Positions 1 to 8,861 of a stretch of 32,817 nt of DNA are shown here, piece after piece (the stretch's first letter is position 1; each line of letters opens with the position of its first letter). A program made the position numbers and the translations under genes. Origin of the DNA: Phenylobacterium sp. Root700 (GTDB taxonomy: Bacteria > Pseudomonadota > Alphaproteobacteria > Caulobacterales > Caulobacteraceae); the NCBI RefSeq assembly GCF_001429025.1, contig NZ_LMHT01000031.1, positions 46,591-79,407 of the forward strand. Direction: 5' to 3'. Under the pieces are notes generated by a model. It was not told the origin of the DNA. It worked only from the letters and a program-made list of their open reading frames with translations, and searched no databases.

Positions 1-175
1 TATGAGCCGCGAGCTTCAGGCCCTCTGCTTCATGGCCGGCGCCAACTCGATGTTCATCGGCGGCAAGCTGCTCACCACCTCCAACCCCGACAAGGACACC
101 GACGCCGCCCTCATGGCCGACCTCGGCATGAAGCCCATGACCATGAAGACCGCCTCGGCTGAGGCCGTCGCCTAA
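1..175 (+). CDS. bioB: Biotin synthase, C-terminal end (partial)
   Basis: Only the last 57 or so codons are present; the gene enters from the left edge and stops at TAA 173-175. The visible tail contains [19 protein letters not shown], followed by a segment on the pattern [18 protein letters not shown]. This is the conserved C-terminal block of BioB, the radical-SAM enzyme that inserts sulfur into dethiobiotin in the last step of biotin synthesis. The radical-SAM CxxxCxxC motif lies outside the window, so the call rests on the tail alone. The next gene begins about 100 bases downstream, past a hairpin, and is probably a separate unit. Confidence 0.85.
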   Translation, partial: MSRELQALCFMAGANSMFIGGKLLTTSNPDKDTDAALMADLGMKPMTMKTASAEAVA

Positions 176-232
176 ATTTCCGAACGATGTCGGCTGCACG
201 CCGCGCTATTCGTCCTGTGGTCTAGTTTGAGC

Positions 233-260
233 CGTCCCCCGCCCCTATCTGGCGGGGACG
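233..260 (+). terminator. Hairpin between bioB and the ABC transporter genes
   Basis: A ten-pair stem with one bulged C: 233-243 pairs with 251-260 around a 7-base loop (244-250). No T-run follows, so it is either a weak bioB terminator or a structure in the 5' leader of the ABC operon, whose ribosome-binding site starts only a few bases later (about 265-270). Confidence 0.4.
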
Positions 261-275
261 CCCGAAGGAGCCCGC

Positions 276-1198
<923 letters not shown>

Positions 1199-1202
<4 letters not shown>

Positions 1203-1960
1203 ACCTCTACGCCATCAAGTCGATCTACATCTTCGAACTGGCGCGCACCTGGCGCACCCTGATGCAGTCGATCGCCTCGCCGGTGATCTCGACCTCGCTC
1301 TATTTCATCGTCTTCGGATCGGCGATCGGCTCGCGCATGGTCGAGATCGACGGGATCAGCTACGGCGCCTTCATCGTGCCCGGCCTGATCATGCTGTCGA
1401 TCCTGACCGAGAGCATCATGAACGCCTCGTTCGGCATCTACATGCCCAAGTTCTCAGGCACGATCTACGAGGTGCTGTCGGCCCCGGTCTCGCCGGTCGA
1501 GATCGTCGTCGGCTATGTCGGGGCGGCGGCGACCAAGTCGGTGATCCTGGGCCTCATCATCCTGGCGACGGCGCGCCTGTTCGTCGATTTCAGCATCCTG
1601 CACCCGTTCTGGATGCTGTCGTTCCTGGTGCTGACCGCGATCACCTTCAGCCTATTCGGCTTCATGATCGGCGTCTGGGCCGACGGCTGGGAGAAGCTGC
1701 AGATCGTCCCGATGATGATCGTGACGCCGCTGACCTTCTTAGGCGGCAGCTTCTATTCGATCAGCATGTTGCCGGAGGTCTGGCAGAAGATCGCCCTGTT
1801 CAACCCCGTAGTCTACCTGATCTCCGGCTTCCGCTGGGCCTTCTACGGCATCTCCGACGTCGACGTGCGGATCAGCCTGGCGGCGACCTTCGGGTTCATG
1901 CTGCTGTGCCTGATCGGCGTCTGGGCGATCTTCCGGACCGGCTACAAGCTGAAGACCTGA
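1199..1960 (+). CDS. ABC-2 type transporter permease (YadH-like)
   Basis: This is the membrane subunit of the exporter whose ATPase precedes it. At 253 residues it has the usual length for the YadH/NodJ-like ABC-2 family. About six hydrophobic segments are visible: near residues 25-45, 58-80, 105-125, 138-160, 170-195 and 230-247. The conserved loop [17 protein letters not shown], then [17 protein letters not shown], is typical of the family. ATG 1199 overlaps the ATPase stop. I infer export of a lipid, glycan or drug-like molecule but see nothing that fixes the substrate. The 252 bases after it hold no recognisable gene. Confidence 0.9.
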
Positions 1961-2212
1961 CCGGGGCTACAGGCCAGTATTCGCAGGCCCCGCCCCAACC
2001 GAACTCTCGCCATGGTGAAGCTTGAGAGCTTCTACCCGCCAGACTTGCAACTATCCCGCGCAAGTCTAAAGGTGTGAACGTGACTTAAGAACTTCACCAA
2101 CTGTCGGACTGTGTCCGTACAGCGCGACCACCCTTGCATCGATCGACAAGGCCAAGCTCACGACCTGATTTCGCGCTGACTGGATACGACCCAACCCCCT
2201 GGGAGATCTGTT

Positions 2213-3391
2213 GTGAGTAATCTTGTCCAGACCGTGATCAACGCCGTAACGCCGGATATGATCACCAAGCTCTCCGGCCTGCTTGGAGAGTCCTCAGGCG
2301 GCGTCGGCAAGGGCCTCGCCGCCGCCGCGCCGGCCCTGCTCGCCGCGGCGCTTCAGCAAAGCTCGACGACCAGCGGCGCCAATGGACTGCTGGGCCTGCT
2401 GAGCCAGGTGACCAGCGGCGGCAACCTGCTCGACCAGCTGCCCGCCCTGCTCGCCGACGACACCGCCCGCGCCACCCTGCTCAACCAAGGCCGCGGCCTG
2501 GCCGACGGGTTGCTTGGATCCAACAGCAGCAGCATCGCCAACACCCTGGCCAGCTTCGCCGGACTGAAGGGCGGCTCGGCCTCGAACCTGCTGGCCCTGG
2601 CCGCTCCCCTGGTCATGGGCGCCATCGGCAAGGCGCTTGGCCCGTCGCCGACGGCGTCGGGGCTGCAATCGCTGCTGTCCGACCAACGCTCCAGCATCCT
2701 GGGCGCCCTGCCGCCCGGCCTCGGCGCGCTATTCGGACTTGGCGGCGCGGCCCAGGCGGCGAAGGGCGCGGCGACCGCGGCGGCCGCCGCCGGCGGAGGC
2801 GGCTTGATGAAGATCTTGCCCTGGCTGATCGCCGCGGCGGTCGTCCTGGCCCTGATCTTCGGCCTGCGCAGTTGCGGGGCCAAGAAGGTGGAGGCGCCGG
2901 CTCCCGTCGTCACCCCGCCGCCAGCCATGGCGCCGGCTACGCCCGCCGCCGAAACCCTGACCCTGCCAGGCGGCGCGACCATCTCCGTGGCGCCGGGCTC
3001 GATCGGCTATAGCGTCGCCAAGTTCCTGGATTCCCGCGAGGCCGCGCCGAAGACCTTCGTCTTCGACAACCTGAACTTCGCCACCGGCTCCAACGCCCTG
3101 ACCCCGGAGAGCGGCGTCACCGTCGACACCCTGGTGGTGATCCTCAAGGCCTATCCCAACGTCCGCGCCCGCGTCGTCGGCTACACCGACAACCAGGGCG
3201 ACCCAGGGGCCAACAAGACCCTGTCGGAAAACCGCGCCATCACGGTCTCCAAGAAGATCGTCGCCGCGGGCGTCGCGGCCGATCGACTGGAAACCGCGGG
3301 CCTGGGCGACGCCGACCCGGTCGCCGACAACGCCAGCGAGGAAGGCCGCGCCAAGAACCGGCGGACCGAACTGGTGATCATCAGGAAGTAG
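2213..3391 (+). CDS. DUF937-like / OmpA-domain envelope protein
   Basis: A 392-residue protein in three parts. Residues 1 to about 170 are rich in Ala, Gly, Leu and Ser, with LLGLLSQ and LADGLLG stretches resembling the DUF937 (YidB-like) domain. Residues about 202-218 form one transmembrane helix (PWLIAAAVVLALIFGL), followed by an Ala/Pro-rich linker. Residues about 275-392 form an OmpA C-terminal peptidoglycan-binding domain, with FDNLNFATGS, VVGYTDNQGD, LSENRA and KNRRTELVI. The likely topology is an inner-membrane anchor with the OmpA domain in the periplasm on the cell wall. No cleavable signal peptide is visible. The start is GTG 2213, with GGGAGAT about 10 bases upstream. The product may have a structural or cell-division-related role, but none is demonstrated by the sequence. 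Confidence 0.8.
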   Translation: MSNLVQTVINAVTPDMITKLSGLLGESSGGVGKGLAAAAPALLAAALQQSSTTSGANGLLGLLSQVTSGGNLLDQLPALLADDTARATLLNQGRGLADGLLGSNSSSIANTLASFAGLKGGSASNLLALAAPLVMGAIGKALGPSPTASGLQSLLSDQRSSILGALPPGLGALFGLGGAAQAAKGAATAAAAAGGGGLMKILPWLIAAAVVLALIFGLRSCGAKKVEAPAPVVTPPPAMAPATPAAETLTLPGGATISVAPGSIGYSVAKFLDSREAAPKTFVFDNLNFATGSNALTPESGVTVDTLVVILKAYPNVRARVVGYTDNQGDPGANKTLSENRAITVSKKIVAAGVAADRLETAGLGDADPVADNASEEGRAKNRRTELVIIRK

Positions 3392-3402
3392 GAGAACTCT
3401 GG

Positions 3403-3436
3403 TTCGTCATGGCCGGTGCAGGCCGGTCGTGACGAA
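3403..3436. terminator. Inverted repeat between convergent genes
   Basis: TTCGTCA at 3403-3409 pairs with TGACGAA at 3430-3436, enclosing a GGCCGG-rich centre that can fold further. It sits between the stops of the OmpA-domain gene (plus) and HPr (minus), so it could end transcription from either side. No T-run is present, which keeps this tentative; it also resembles dispersed palindromes of alphaproteobacteria. Confidence 0.4.
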
Positions 3437-3458
3437 CGGAGGCGAAGGGCCCAAAGCC

Positions 3459-3731
3459 CTATTCGTCCTCGTCGAACCTGGCCGCGACCAGAGCGGCCAG
3501 GGCCTCGACCGCCGGGGCGGCTTCCTTGCCCTCGGCCTCGATATCAATGGCGCTGCCCGGCCCCGCGGCCAACATCATCAGCCCCATGATCGAGCGGGCG
3601 TCGACGCTCTGCCCGTCCTTGGAGACCTTGACCTCGGCTTCGAAGGTGGCGGCCAGCTTGACGAACTTCGCCGAGGCCCGCGCGTGCAGACCCCGCTTGT
3701 TGATGATTTCGACCGTGCGTGTCGCGCTCAC
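3459..3731 (-). CDS. ptsH: HPr family phosphocarrier protein
   Basis: A 90-residue phosphocarrier of a sugar/nitrogen-type phosphotransferase system. The catalytic histidine is His16 in NKRGLHARAS, and the regulatory serine is Ser47 in DARSIMGLMMLAAGPG, the site that HPr kinase modifies. Both are intact. The start is GTG at 3731, inside a GTGA overlap with the EIIA stop; an upstream in-frame extension exists but would run into EIIA and has no homology-like sequence. It is the last gene of the chvI-chvG-hprK-EIIA-HPr operon. No EI or sugar-specific EIIB/EIIC is in the window, so a regulatory rather than a transport role is likely. This agrees with what is known of incomplete PTS branches in alphaproteobacteria. 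Confidence 0.93.
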   Translation of the reverse strand: MSATRTVEIINKRGLHARASAKFVKLAATFEAEVKVSKDGQSVDARSIMGLMMLAAGPGSAIDIEAEGKEAAPAVEALAALVAARFDEDE

Positions 3732-4132
3732 TTTTCGCCGGCCAGCACGTAGGAGGCGACGGAGATATATTTGCGGCCAGCTTCCTGGGCGCAGGCGACG
3801 CAATCCTCGAGGTTCTGACGCGTGCGCACCGAGGCCAGCTTGATCAGCATCGGCAGGTTCAGCCCGGCGATCACCTCGGCCCGGGTCTGCTCCATCACCG
3901 AGATGGCCAGGTTCGACGGCGTGCCGCCGAACATGTCGGTCAGCAGGATGACGCCCGCCCCGTTATCCACGGCTTCGCACGCCGCCAGGATGTCCTTGCG
4001 ACGCCGTTCCATGTCGTCTTCCGGCCCGATGCAGATGGCGGCGACCGCAGTTTGCGGACCCACCACGTGCTCCATGGCGAAGACGAACTCTTCGGCTAGA
4101 CGCCCGTGTGTAACGATCACGAGCCCGATCAT
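3728..4132 (-). CDS. PTS EIIA component, mannose/fructose family
   Basis: A 134-residue cytosolic EIIA of the mannose (EIIA-Man, ManX) type. It begins MIGLVIVTHGRLAEEF, with the phosphorylatable histidine at His9. The segment LLTDMFGGTPSNLA (an aspartate-containing active-site loop) is diagnostic. I chose ATG 4132 over an in-frame start at 4159 because the family begins at this point and because 4159 would overlap hprK. A 10-base gap then separates it from hprK, and its stop overlaps the HPr start (GTGA). With no EIIB/EIIC nearby, it probably receives phosphate from HPr as a signalling output rather than for sugar uptake. Confidence 0.92.
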   Translation of the reverse strand: MIGLVIVTHGRLAEEFVFAMEHVVGPQTAVAAICIGPEDDMERRRKDILAACEAVDNGAGVILLTDMFGGTPSNLAISVMEQTRAEVIAGLNLPMLIKLASVRTRQNLEDCVACAQEAGRKYISVASYVLAGEK

Positions 4133-4142
4133 GCCAACTCTC

Positions 4143-4628
4143 TCAACGGGAATCCCCACCCGGCCGCGGCGATACGCCGGCCGCGAGGTCGCCTAGATAC
4201 GCTCCTTCCGCGCCGCGTCCAAGATGTTGCAGCGCGCGACGCAGTTTCGCAGGCGCCGAAGCCTCCAAAGGCGCGATTGAAATGAGCGGTATGCTCAACC
4301 CGGCGTACTCGTTGAAAGCCGGATCGGGCAGCCGCTCAACAGGCTCGCACCGCGCCGCCAGCGCGATGCGGCAGAACCGCAAGGCCGGCTCGGCGCAGAT
4401 CCCGAGACCGCGCACCTCGATCAGGTTGGCCAGGGCGTCGGGCGCGCGACCAAAGAGGACGCCGTCGCAGTTCCAGGCCAGCACCCGATCGTCGGCCACC
4501 AGCCGAAAACCGTGATCCAGCATACGAAGCGCCAGGTCGCTCTTGCCGCAACCCGACGGCCCCTCGATCAGCACGCCGCGCCAGGCGCCGGCGATGTAGG
4601 TGGCGATCAGGCCCGCGTGATGGATCAT
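4143..4628 (-). CDS. hprK: HPr kinase/phosphorylase, short alphaproteobacterial form
   Basis: A 161-residue enzyme that phosphorylates or dephosphorylates the regulatory serine of HPr. The Walker A loop GPSGCGKS is at residues 23-30, the catalytic-region VADDRV around 44-49, and the HprK signature EVRGLGI at 71-77. It is about half the length of the Firmicutes enzyme (about 310 residues) because the N-terminal domain is missing, which is normal for alphaproteobacteria. Its ATG overlaps the chvG stop (ATGA, 4625-4628). The substrate HPr, with Ser47 intact, is encoded two genes downstream, so kinase, substrate and EIIA are made from one transcript. Confidence 0.93.
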   Translation of the reverse strand: MIHHAGLIATYIAGAWRGVLIEGPSGCGKSDLALRMLDHGFRLVADDRVLAWNCDGVLFGRAPDALANLIEVRGLGICAEPALRFCRIALAARCEPVERLPDPAFNEYAGLSIPLISIAPLEASAPAKLRRALQHLGRGAEGAYLGDLAAGVSPRPGGDSR

Positions 4629-6250
4629 CGCCGGGCCTCGGGCAGGGTGAGGACGAACCGGGCGCCGGTGATCTTGCCGTCCTGGTCCTTACGGTTTTCC
4701 GCTCGGATCGCCCCGCCCTGGGCGGCGACGATCTGGCGGGCGATCGACAGGCCCAGCCCCGAATTGCCGCCAAACGCCGCACCCTTGGGCCTGGACGTGT
4801 AGAACCGTTCAAAGATTGTCTCGAGATTGTCGGGCGGGATGCCGGGCCCGTCGTCGTCGACAGTGACCACCGCCTCGCCGCGCCGCCGCTCCAGCGTCAC
4901 CCGGACCTCGCCGCCCTTGGGACTGAACGAGCGCGCATTGTCGGTCAGGTTGCGCAGCAGCTGGCCGAGCGGCCCTTCGCGGCCGGAGACCATGATCGGC
5001 TCCAGAGTCTCGGGCGCGATATAGCGCACGGCGACGTCGCCCGGCCTGGCGGTGTCCTGGTAGAGCTGGACCACCTCCGAGATCAGCCGCCCGAGATCCA
5101 GCGGCCGCAGATCCTCACGCGACAGCTCGGCGTCGAGGCGCGAGGCGTTCGAGATGTCGGTGACCAGCCGGTCCAGCCGCTGGATGTCGTTCTTCAGGAT
5201 CGCCAGCAGCCGCTCGCGCGCCGCCGGGTCCTTGACCAGATCCAGGGTCTCGACCGCCGAACGCAGCGAGGTGAGCGGGTTCTTGATTTCGTGCGCCACG
5301 TCGGCGGCGAAGCGCTCGATGGCGTCCATCCGCTCCGACAGCGACTGCGTCATGTCCTCCAGCGAGCGGGTCAGATCGCCCAGCTCGTCGTCGCGGTGCG
5401 CCAGTTGCGGCAGCGAGATCGCCCGGGCCCGCGACATCCGCACGCGGTCGGCGGCGCGCGCCAGCATCCGCACCGGCTGGGCGATCAGGTTGTTGAGCAG
5501 GATCGAGGACACCAGGGTCACGAAGATCGCGATCAGGATGAACGGGGCCAGGGCCTGGCGTTCAGCGCTGATGATCTCGTCGACGTCGCTGGCCTCCAGG
5601 GTCAGGACCCCCAGCACCGCCTGGACATGCTGGATCGGGATGGAGACCGAGACCACGCGCTCGCCGTCCTCGGCGCGGCGCATGCCGGCCCAGTGTACGC
5701 CGCGCAGGGCCTGGCCCACCTCCATCATCAGCGCCCGCTGGGCGGCCGGCGCCACTGGCGGCGGCGGACGGCCCATCTTCAGGTCCAGCGACAGCCCGCC
5801 GTCGTCGCGCGGACGGGCGGGCGGCAACACCTTCCACTCCACCCGGTCGGCGACCCAGTAGCTGTCGGCGATCAGGTTGCCCTTGGCGTCGAACAACCGC
5901 GCGCGCTGCGAGCGCGGATTGGAGAGCATCTGCAGGATTTCGCTGGCCGCCTGGGGGTCGAGCTCCGGCGTCGGCTCGCCCACCGTCGCGGCGCGGTTGA
6001 TCACGTTGACGATCAGCTCGCCCTGGGTGGTCAGGCTGTCGATGCGCGCGCCCACCAGCCCCCGCCGCAGCTCGTTCAGCAGCAGCGAGCCGGCGATGAT
6101 GATCGCCAGGCCCAGAACGTTGAGCAGGATGATGAGCCGCCCCAGGCGCGAGCCTGGCAGCCAACGAAAAAGCGACGGCCCGCTCACCCTACGGGGCTTG
6201 CGGGCGTCGGTCTTCGGGTCAGGCTTCGCGGTATCTGTATCCGACGCCAT
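4625..6250 (-). CDS. chvG: Sensor histidine kinase ChvG (ExoS family)
   Basis: A membrane sensor kinase of about 541 residues and partner of ChvI. It has a cytosolic N-terminus, TM1 around residues 39-56 ([20 protein letters not shown]), and a periplasmic sensor domain with the segment [16 protein letters not shown]2 is [20 protein letters not shown], followed by a HAMP region. The HisKA box [16 protein letters not shown] carries the phospho-histidine. The ATPase has [16 protein letters not shown] and NSGLGLSIA. The start is uncertain: ATG 6250 overlaps the end of chvI by 32 bases, and GTG 6187 would leave a 31-base gap. Known ChvG proteins respond to acid and cell-wall or envelope stress. 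The gene overlaps hprK at its end. Confidence 0.93.
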   Translation of the reverse strand: MASDTDTAKPDPKTDARKPRRVSGPSLFRWLPGSRLGRLIILLNVLGLAIIIAGSLLLNELRRGLVGARIDSLTTQGELIVNVINRAATVGEPTPELDPQAASEILQMLSNPRSQRARLFDAKGNLIADSYWVADRVEWKVLPPARPRDDGGLSLDLKMGRPPPPVAPAAQRALMMEVGQALRGVHWAGMRRAEDGERVVSVSIPIQHVQAVLGVLTLEASDVDEIISAERQALAPFILIAIFVTLVSSILLNNLIAQPVRMLARAADRVRMSRARAISLPQLAHRDDELGDLTRSLEDMTQSLSERMDAIERFAADVAHEIKNPLTSLRSAVETLDLVKDPAARERLLAILKNDIQRLDRLVTDISNASRLDAELSREDLRPLDLGRLISEVVQLYQDTARPGDVAVRYIAPETLEPIMVSGREGPLGQLLRNLTDNARSFSPKGGEVRVTLERRRGEAVVTVDDDGPGIPPDNLETIFERFYTSRPKGAAFGGNSGLGLSIARQIVAAQGGAIRAENRKDQDGKITGARFVLTLPEARR

Positions 6251-6929
6251 AAAGGGTTTCGATCGCGTCGAACTCAGGGTCGACCTCGCGGAACTTCTTC
6301 CGCATGCGCTTGATGTGGCTGTCGATGGTGCGGTCGTCGACATAGACCTGATCGTCGTAGGCGGCGTCCATCAGGTTGTCGCGGCTCTTCACGAAGCCGG
6401 GTCGCTGAGCCAACGATTGCAGCAGCAGGAACTCGGTGACGGTCAGCTTCACCGGCTTGCCGTCCCACAGGCAATCGTGGCGAGCCGGGTCCAGGGTCAG
6501 CTTGCCGCGCTTCAAGGCCCGAGCGGCCTCGCCGCCGGCGGCGACCGTGGCCGGGTCCTCGCCCTCGACGCCGGCGCGGCGCAGCACCGCCTTCACCCGT
6601 TCGATCAGCAGACGCTGGCTGAACGGCTTGTGCATGTAGTCGTCGGCGCCGAGGTTGAAGCCGAGGATCTCGTCGATCTCCTCGTCCTTCGACGTCAGGA
6701 TGATCACCGGCAGGTCGGAGGTCCGGCGCAGACGCCGCAGCACCTCCATCCCATCCATGCGCGGCATCTTCACATCGAGGATCGCCAAGTCCGGCGGTTC
6801 GCTCTCAAGCGCCGCCAGCCCGGCAGCGCCGTCGTAGTAGGCCTTGACCTCGTGGCCGTGGCTTTCCAACGCGAGGCTGACCGAGGTGACGATGTTCTCG
6901 TCGTCATCCACCAGGGTGATTTTCGCCAT
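6219..6929 (-). CDS. chvI: Response regulator ChvI (OmpR family)
   Basis: A 236-residue DNA-binding response regulator. The receiver domain has the acidic pocket VDDDEN (residues 7-12), the phospho-acceptor Asp52 in [12 protein letters not shown], and the conserved Lys in YMHKPFS. An OmpR-type winged helix follows, with [17 protein letters not shown], then [10 protein letters not shown], then [16 protein letters not shown] placed the start at ATG 6929; an earlier in-frame start at 6944 would add only five residues. It is the first gene of a five-gene minus-strand operon (chvI, chvG, hprK, EIIA, HPr). The 216-base region upstream is shared with a divergent gene and should hold the operon promoter; ChvI often regulates its own promoter, which is inference here. 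Confidence 0.94.
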   Translation of the reverse strand: MAKITLVDDDENIVTSVSLALESHGHEVKAYYDGAAGLAALESEPPDLAILDVKMPRMDGMEVLRRLRRTSDLPVIILTSKDEEIDEILGFNLGADDYMHKPFSQRLLIERVKAVLRRAGVEGEDPATVAAGGEAARALKRGKLTLDPARHDCLWDGKPVKLTVTEFLLLQSLAQRPGFVKSRDNLMDAAYDDQVYVDDRTIDSHIKRMRKKFREVDPEFDAIETLYGVGYRYREA

Positions 6930-7145
6930 ATGTCCGTGTCGCATCCTTCAGCGCAGCTTGCATAGGTAATCGCCCGCCAGCATGGCCTCAATGGGGCGAT
7001 TGAACGACGGACGGCGCGTCGAGGAAAGTAGTAGGCGAGACAACGGTTCCCCGCGTCCGACTTTAACCGCGCCGCCAGCCCCGTTTCGATAAAGCGATAT
7101 TAAGCTAGTTCGCAGAACATGGTCAGCCCAAAGGGGGAGTCCCGA

Positions 7146-8861
7146 GTGCCTGGCCGCCAAGTCCACTATGAACTGTTCATCCGGCGCACGCCGGGCGGCG
7201 GCTGGACTCTGGACATGGCCACGGAGAATCGCGCCGCGGTGATCTCCACCGCCGAGGACCTGATGGCCGAGGGCAAGGTCGCCGCCGTCCGGGTCACCAA
7301 GGAGACCCTCGACCCCGAAACCCGCGAGTTCCAGTCGGTCACGATCCTCAATCTGGGGGCCGCTGAACCGGTGAAGAAAAAGAAGGTGGTCGAGAACCTC
7401 GATCCCCTCTGCGTGTCGCCGCAAGACCTCTACACCGTCCACGCCCGCGAACGGATCGGCCGCCTGCTGGAGGGCTGGCTGGAGCGCAAGGGCGCGACCG
7501 CGTTCGAACTGCTGCACCGCCCCGACCTAGTCGAGGAGCTGGAAGCCTCGGGCACCGACCTGCAGCACGCCATCCAGAAGGTGGCGATCCCCGAGGCCCA
7601 GGCTCGCGGCCTGACCGTCCACGAACTGATCCGGACCTTCACCAGCCTGGTCGAGCGGACCATCGACCGGCTGCTCAAGGACTTCCGCAAGGGCGGCATG
7701 CCCGACCTCGACAAGGAAGGCTTCGCCCGCGCCGCCGAACGGGTCAGCGGCGATCCGGAGCGCGCCTACCTGCTGGGGGCCGGGGTCGCGGCCTCCATCG
7801 CGCCGGCGAGATCCTGGTCGGAGAAGATCTCCCGGCTGCTGGACCTGGCCGACGCCGCGCCGATCACCGGCCCGCCCCGGGGCCTGGCCCTGCAGACCAT
7901 CGAACAACCCCTGGCCGAGATCCTGGGATCGAAGACCGGCCTTGACCACATCATCGGCCTGGAACTCGACCTGGGCGGCCAGATGGCCGCCATGACCCGG
8001 CTGGCCGCCTGCGACACCGTCGACGCCCTGATGCGGATCGAGCCGTCGGTCGCCAAGATCATGCCACCGCTGTCGGAGGCCGCGACCCGGCTCGCCAAGT
8101 GGTTGGCGGCCGAAGACTTCGAGAGCGTCCGCCTGGCTATCGCCCGGCGTGTCGTCCGCGACCTGAACGGCCCCCGCCGCCTGCGGCCCGGCGACGCCGC
8201 CGGGGAGATCGCGGTGATGCGCGGCCTGGCCATGGCGCTCACCGCCGCGGCCGGATCGCTGCTGCAGGCTGATGAGGTCCAGGCCGCCTTCACCCAACGC
8301 TCGCGGATGTTGGTCACCAGCGATTTCGTCGAGGCCTATCTGGGCGGCGGCGACCAGACGGCGCGCGACGAGGCCGAGTCCCTGATGTGGCTGGTGGAGA
8401 ACGTCATCGGCGGCGCCAACAAGCGCCAGGCCGGGCGCTATCTGGCCGCCGGCATCGCCGCCCTGCGGTTCGAGAAGGAATTCCGTTACGGCCCCGACAC
8501 CGCGGCGGTGAAGCTGCAGAAGCTGGCCGCCCTGCAACGGGCGGTGGCGCGCGGCGGCCTGGCGCCGGAGGACTACCAGCCCATCCAGGTCAAGATCGGC
8601 GACGTCGGCGGCATGGTCGAGGCCGACGCCCGGCTGATCCCGACCCTGGCCCGCACGCCGGCCCCACCCGGCCAAAAGCTGATGCTGATGCTGAAGCTCG
8701 CCATCGGCGAGACCGCGCCGAACGGCCCAGCCGCCGACCGCGCCCGCCAGGAGGCCATGCGCCTGGTGCGCCAGGAAGACACCCGCGCCGACCTCGCCGC
8801 CAACCCGGAGCGGATGACCCAGGTCCGCGACCTGATCCAGCAGCTCGGCCAGGCGGCCTAG
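7146..8861 (+). CDS. Conserved-looking protein of unknown function, 571 residues
   Basis: I do not recognise this family. The product is soluble, without a signal peptide or membrane segment, and largely alpha-helical. It opens with a compact basic N-terminal part (PGRQVHYELFIRRTPGGGW) that reads like a small beta-rich domain of about 80 residues, followed by a KKKK patch and about 480 helical residues. No catalytic motif stands out. I prefer GTG 7146, which has GGGGGAG at 7133-7139 at good spacing; an in-frame ATG at 7119 lacks such a site. The codon pattern matches its neighbours, so it is a real, native gene. It diverges from chvI, sharing a 216-base intergenic region, which suggests possible co-regulation. 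Its stop and the pseC stop share the bases CTAG (8858-8861). Confidence 0.85.
   Translation: MPGRQVHYELFIRRTPGGGWTLDMATENRAAVISTAEDLMAEGKVAAVRVTKETLDPETREFQSVTILNLGAAEPVKKKKVVENLDPLCVSPQDLYTVHARERIGRLLEGWLERKGATAFELLHRPDLVEELEASGTDLQHAIQKVAIPEAQARGLTVHELIRTFTSLVERTIDRLLKDFRKGGMPDLDKEGFARAAERVSGDPERAYLLGAGVAASIAPARSWSEKISRLLDLADAAPITGPPRGLALQTIEQPLAEILGSKTGLDHIIGLELDLGGQMAAMTRLAACDTVDALMRIEPSVAKIMPPLSEAATRLAKWLAAEDFESVRLAIARRVVRDLNGPRRLRPGDAAGEIAVMRGLAMALTAAAGSLLQADEVQAAFTQRSRMLVTSDFVEAYLGGGDQTARDEAESLMWLVENVIGGANKRQAGRYLAAGIAALRFEKEFRYGPDTAAVKLQKLAALQRAVARGGLAPEDYQPIQVKIGDVGGMVEADARLIPTLARTPAPPGQKLMLMLKLAIGETAPNGPAADRARQEAMRLVRQEDTRADLAANPERMTQVRDLIQQLGQAA

Noticed and set aside
1961..2000. 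Possible terminator after the ABC permease (CGGGGC...GCCCCG)
   Set aside because: Only six pairs across a long loop and no T-run; too weak to list.
5291..6313. A 340-codon plus-strand frame across chvG
   Set aside because: It is antisense to the recognised kinase domains, with no ribosome-binding site and no recognisable motif.
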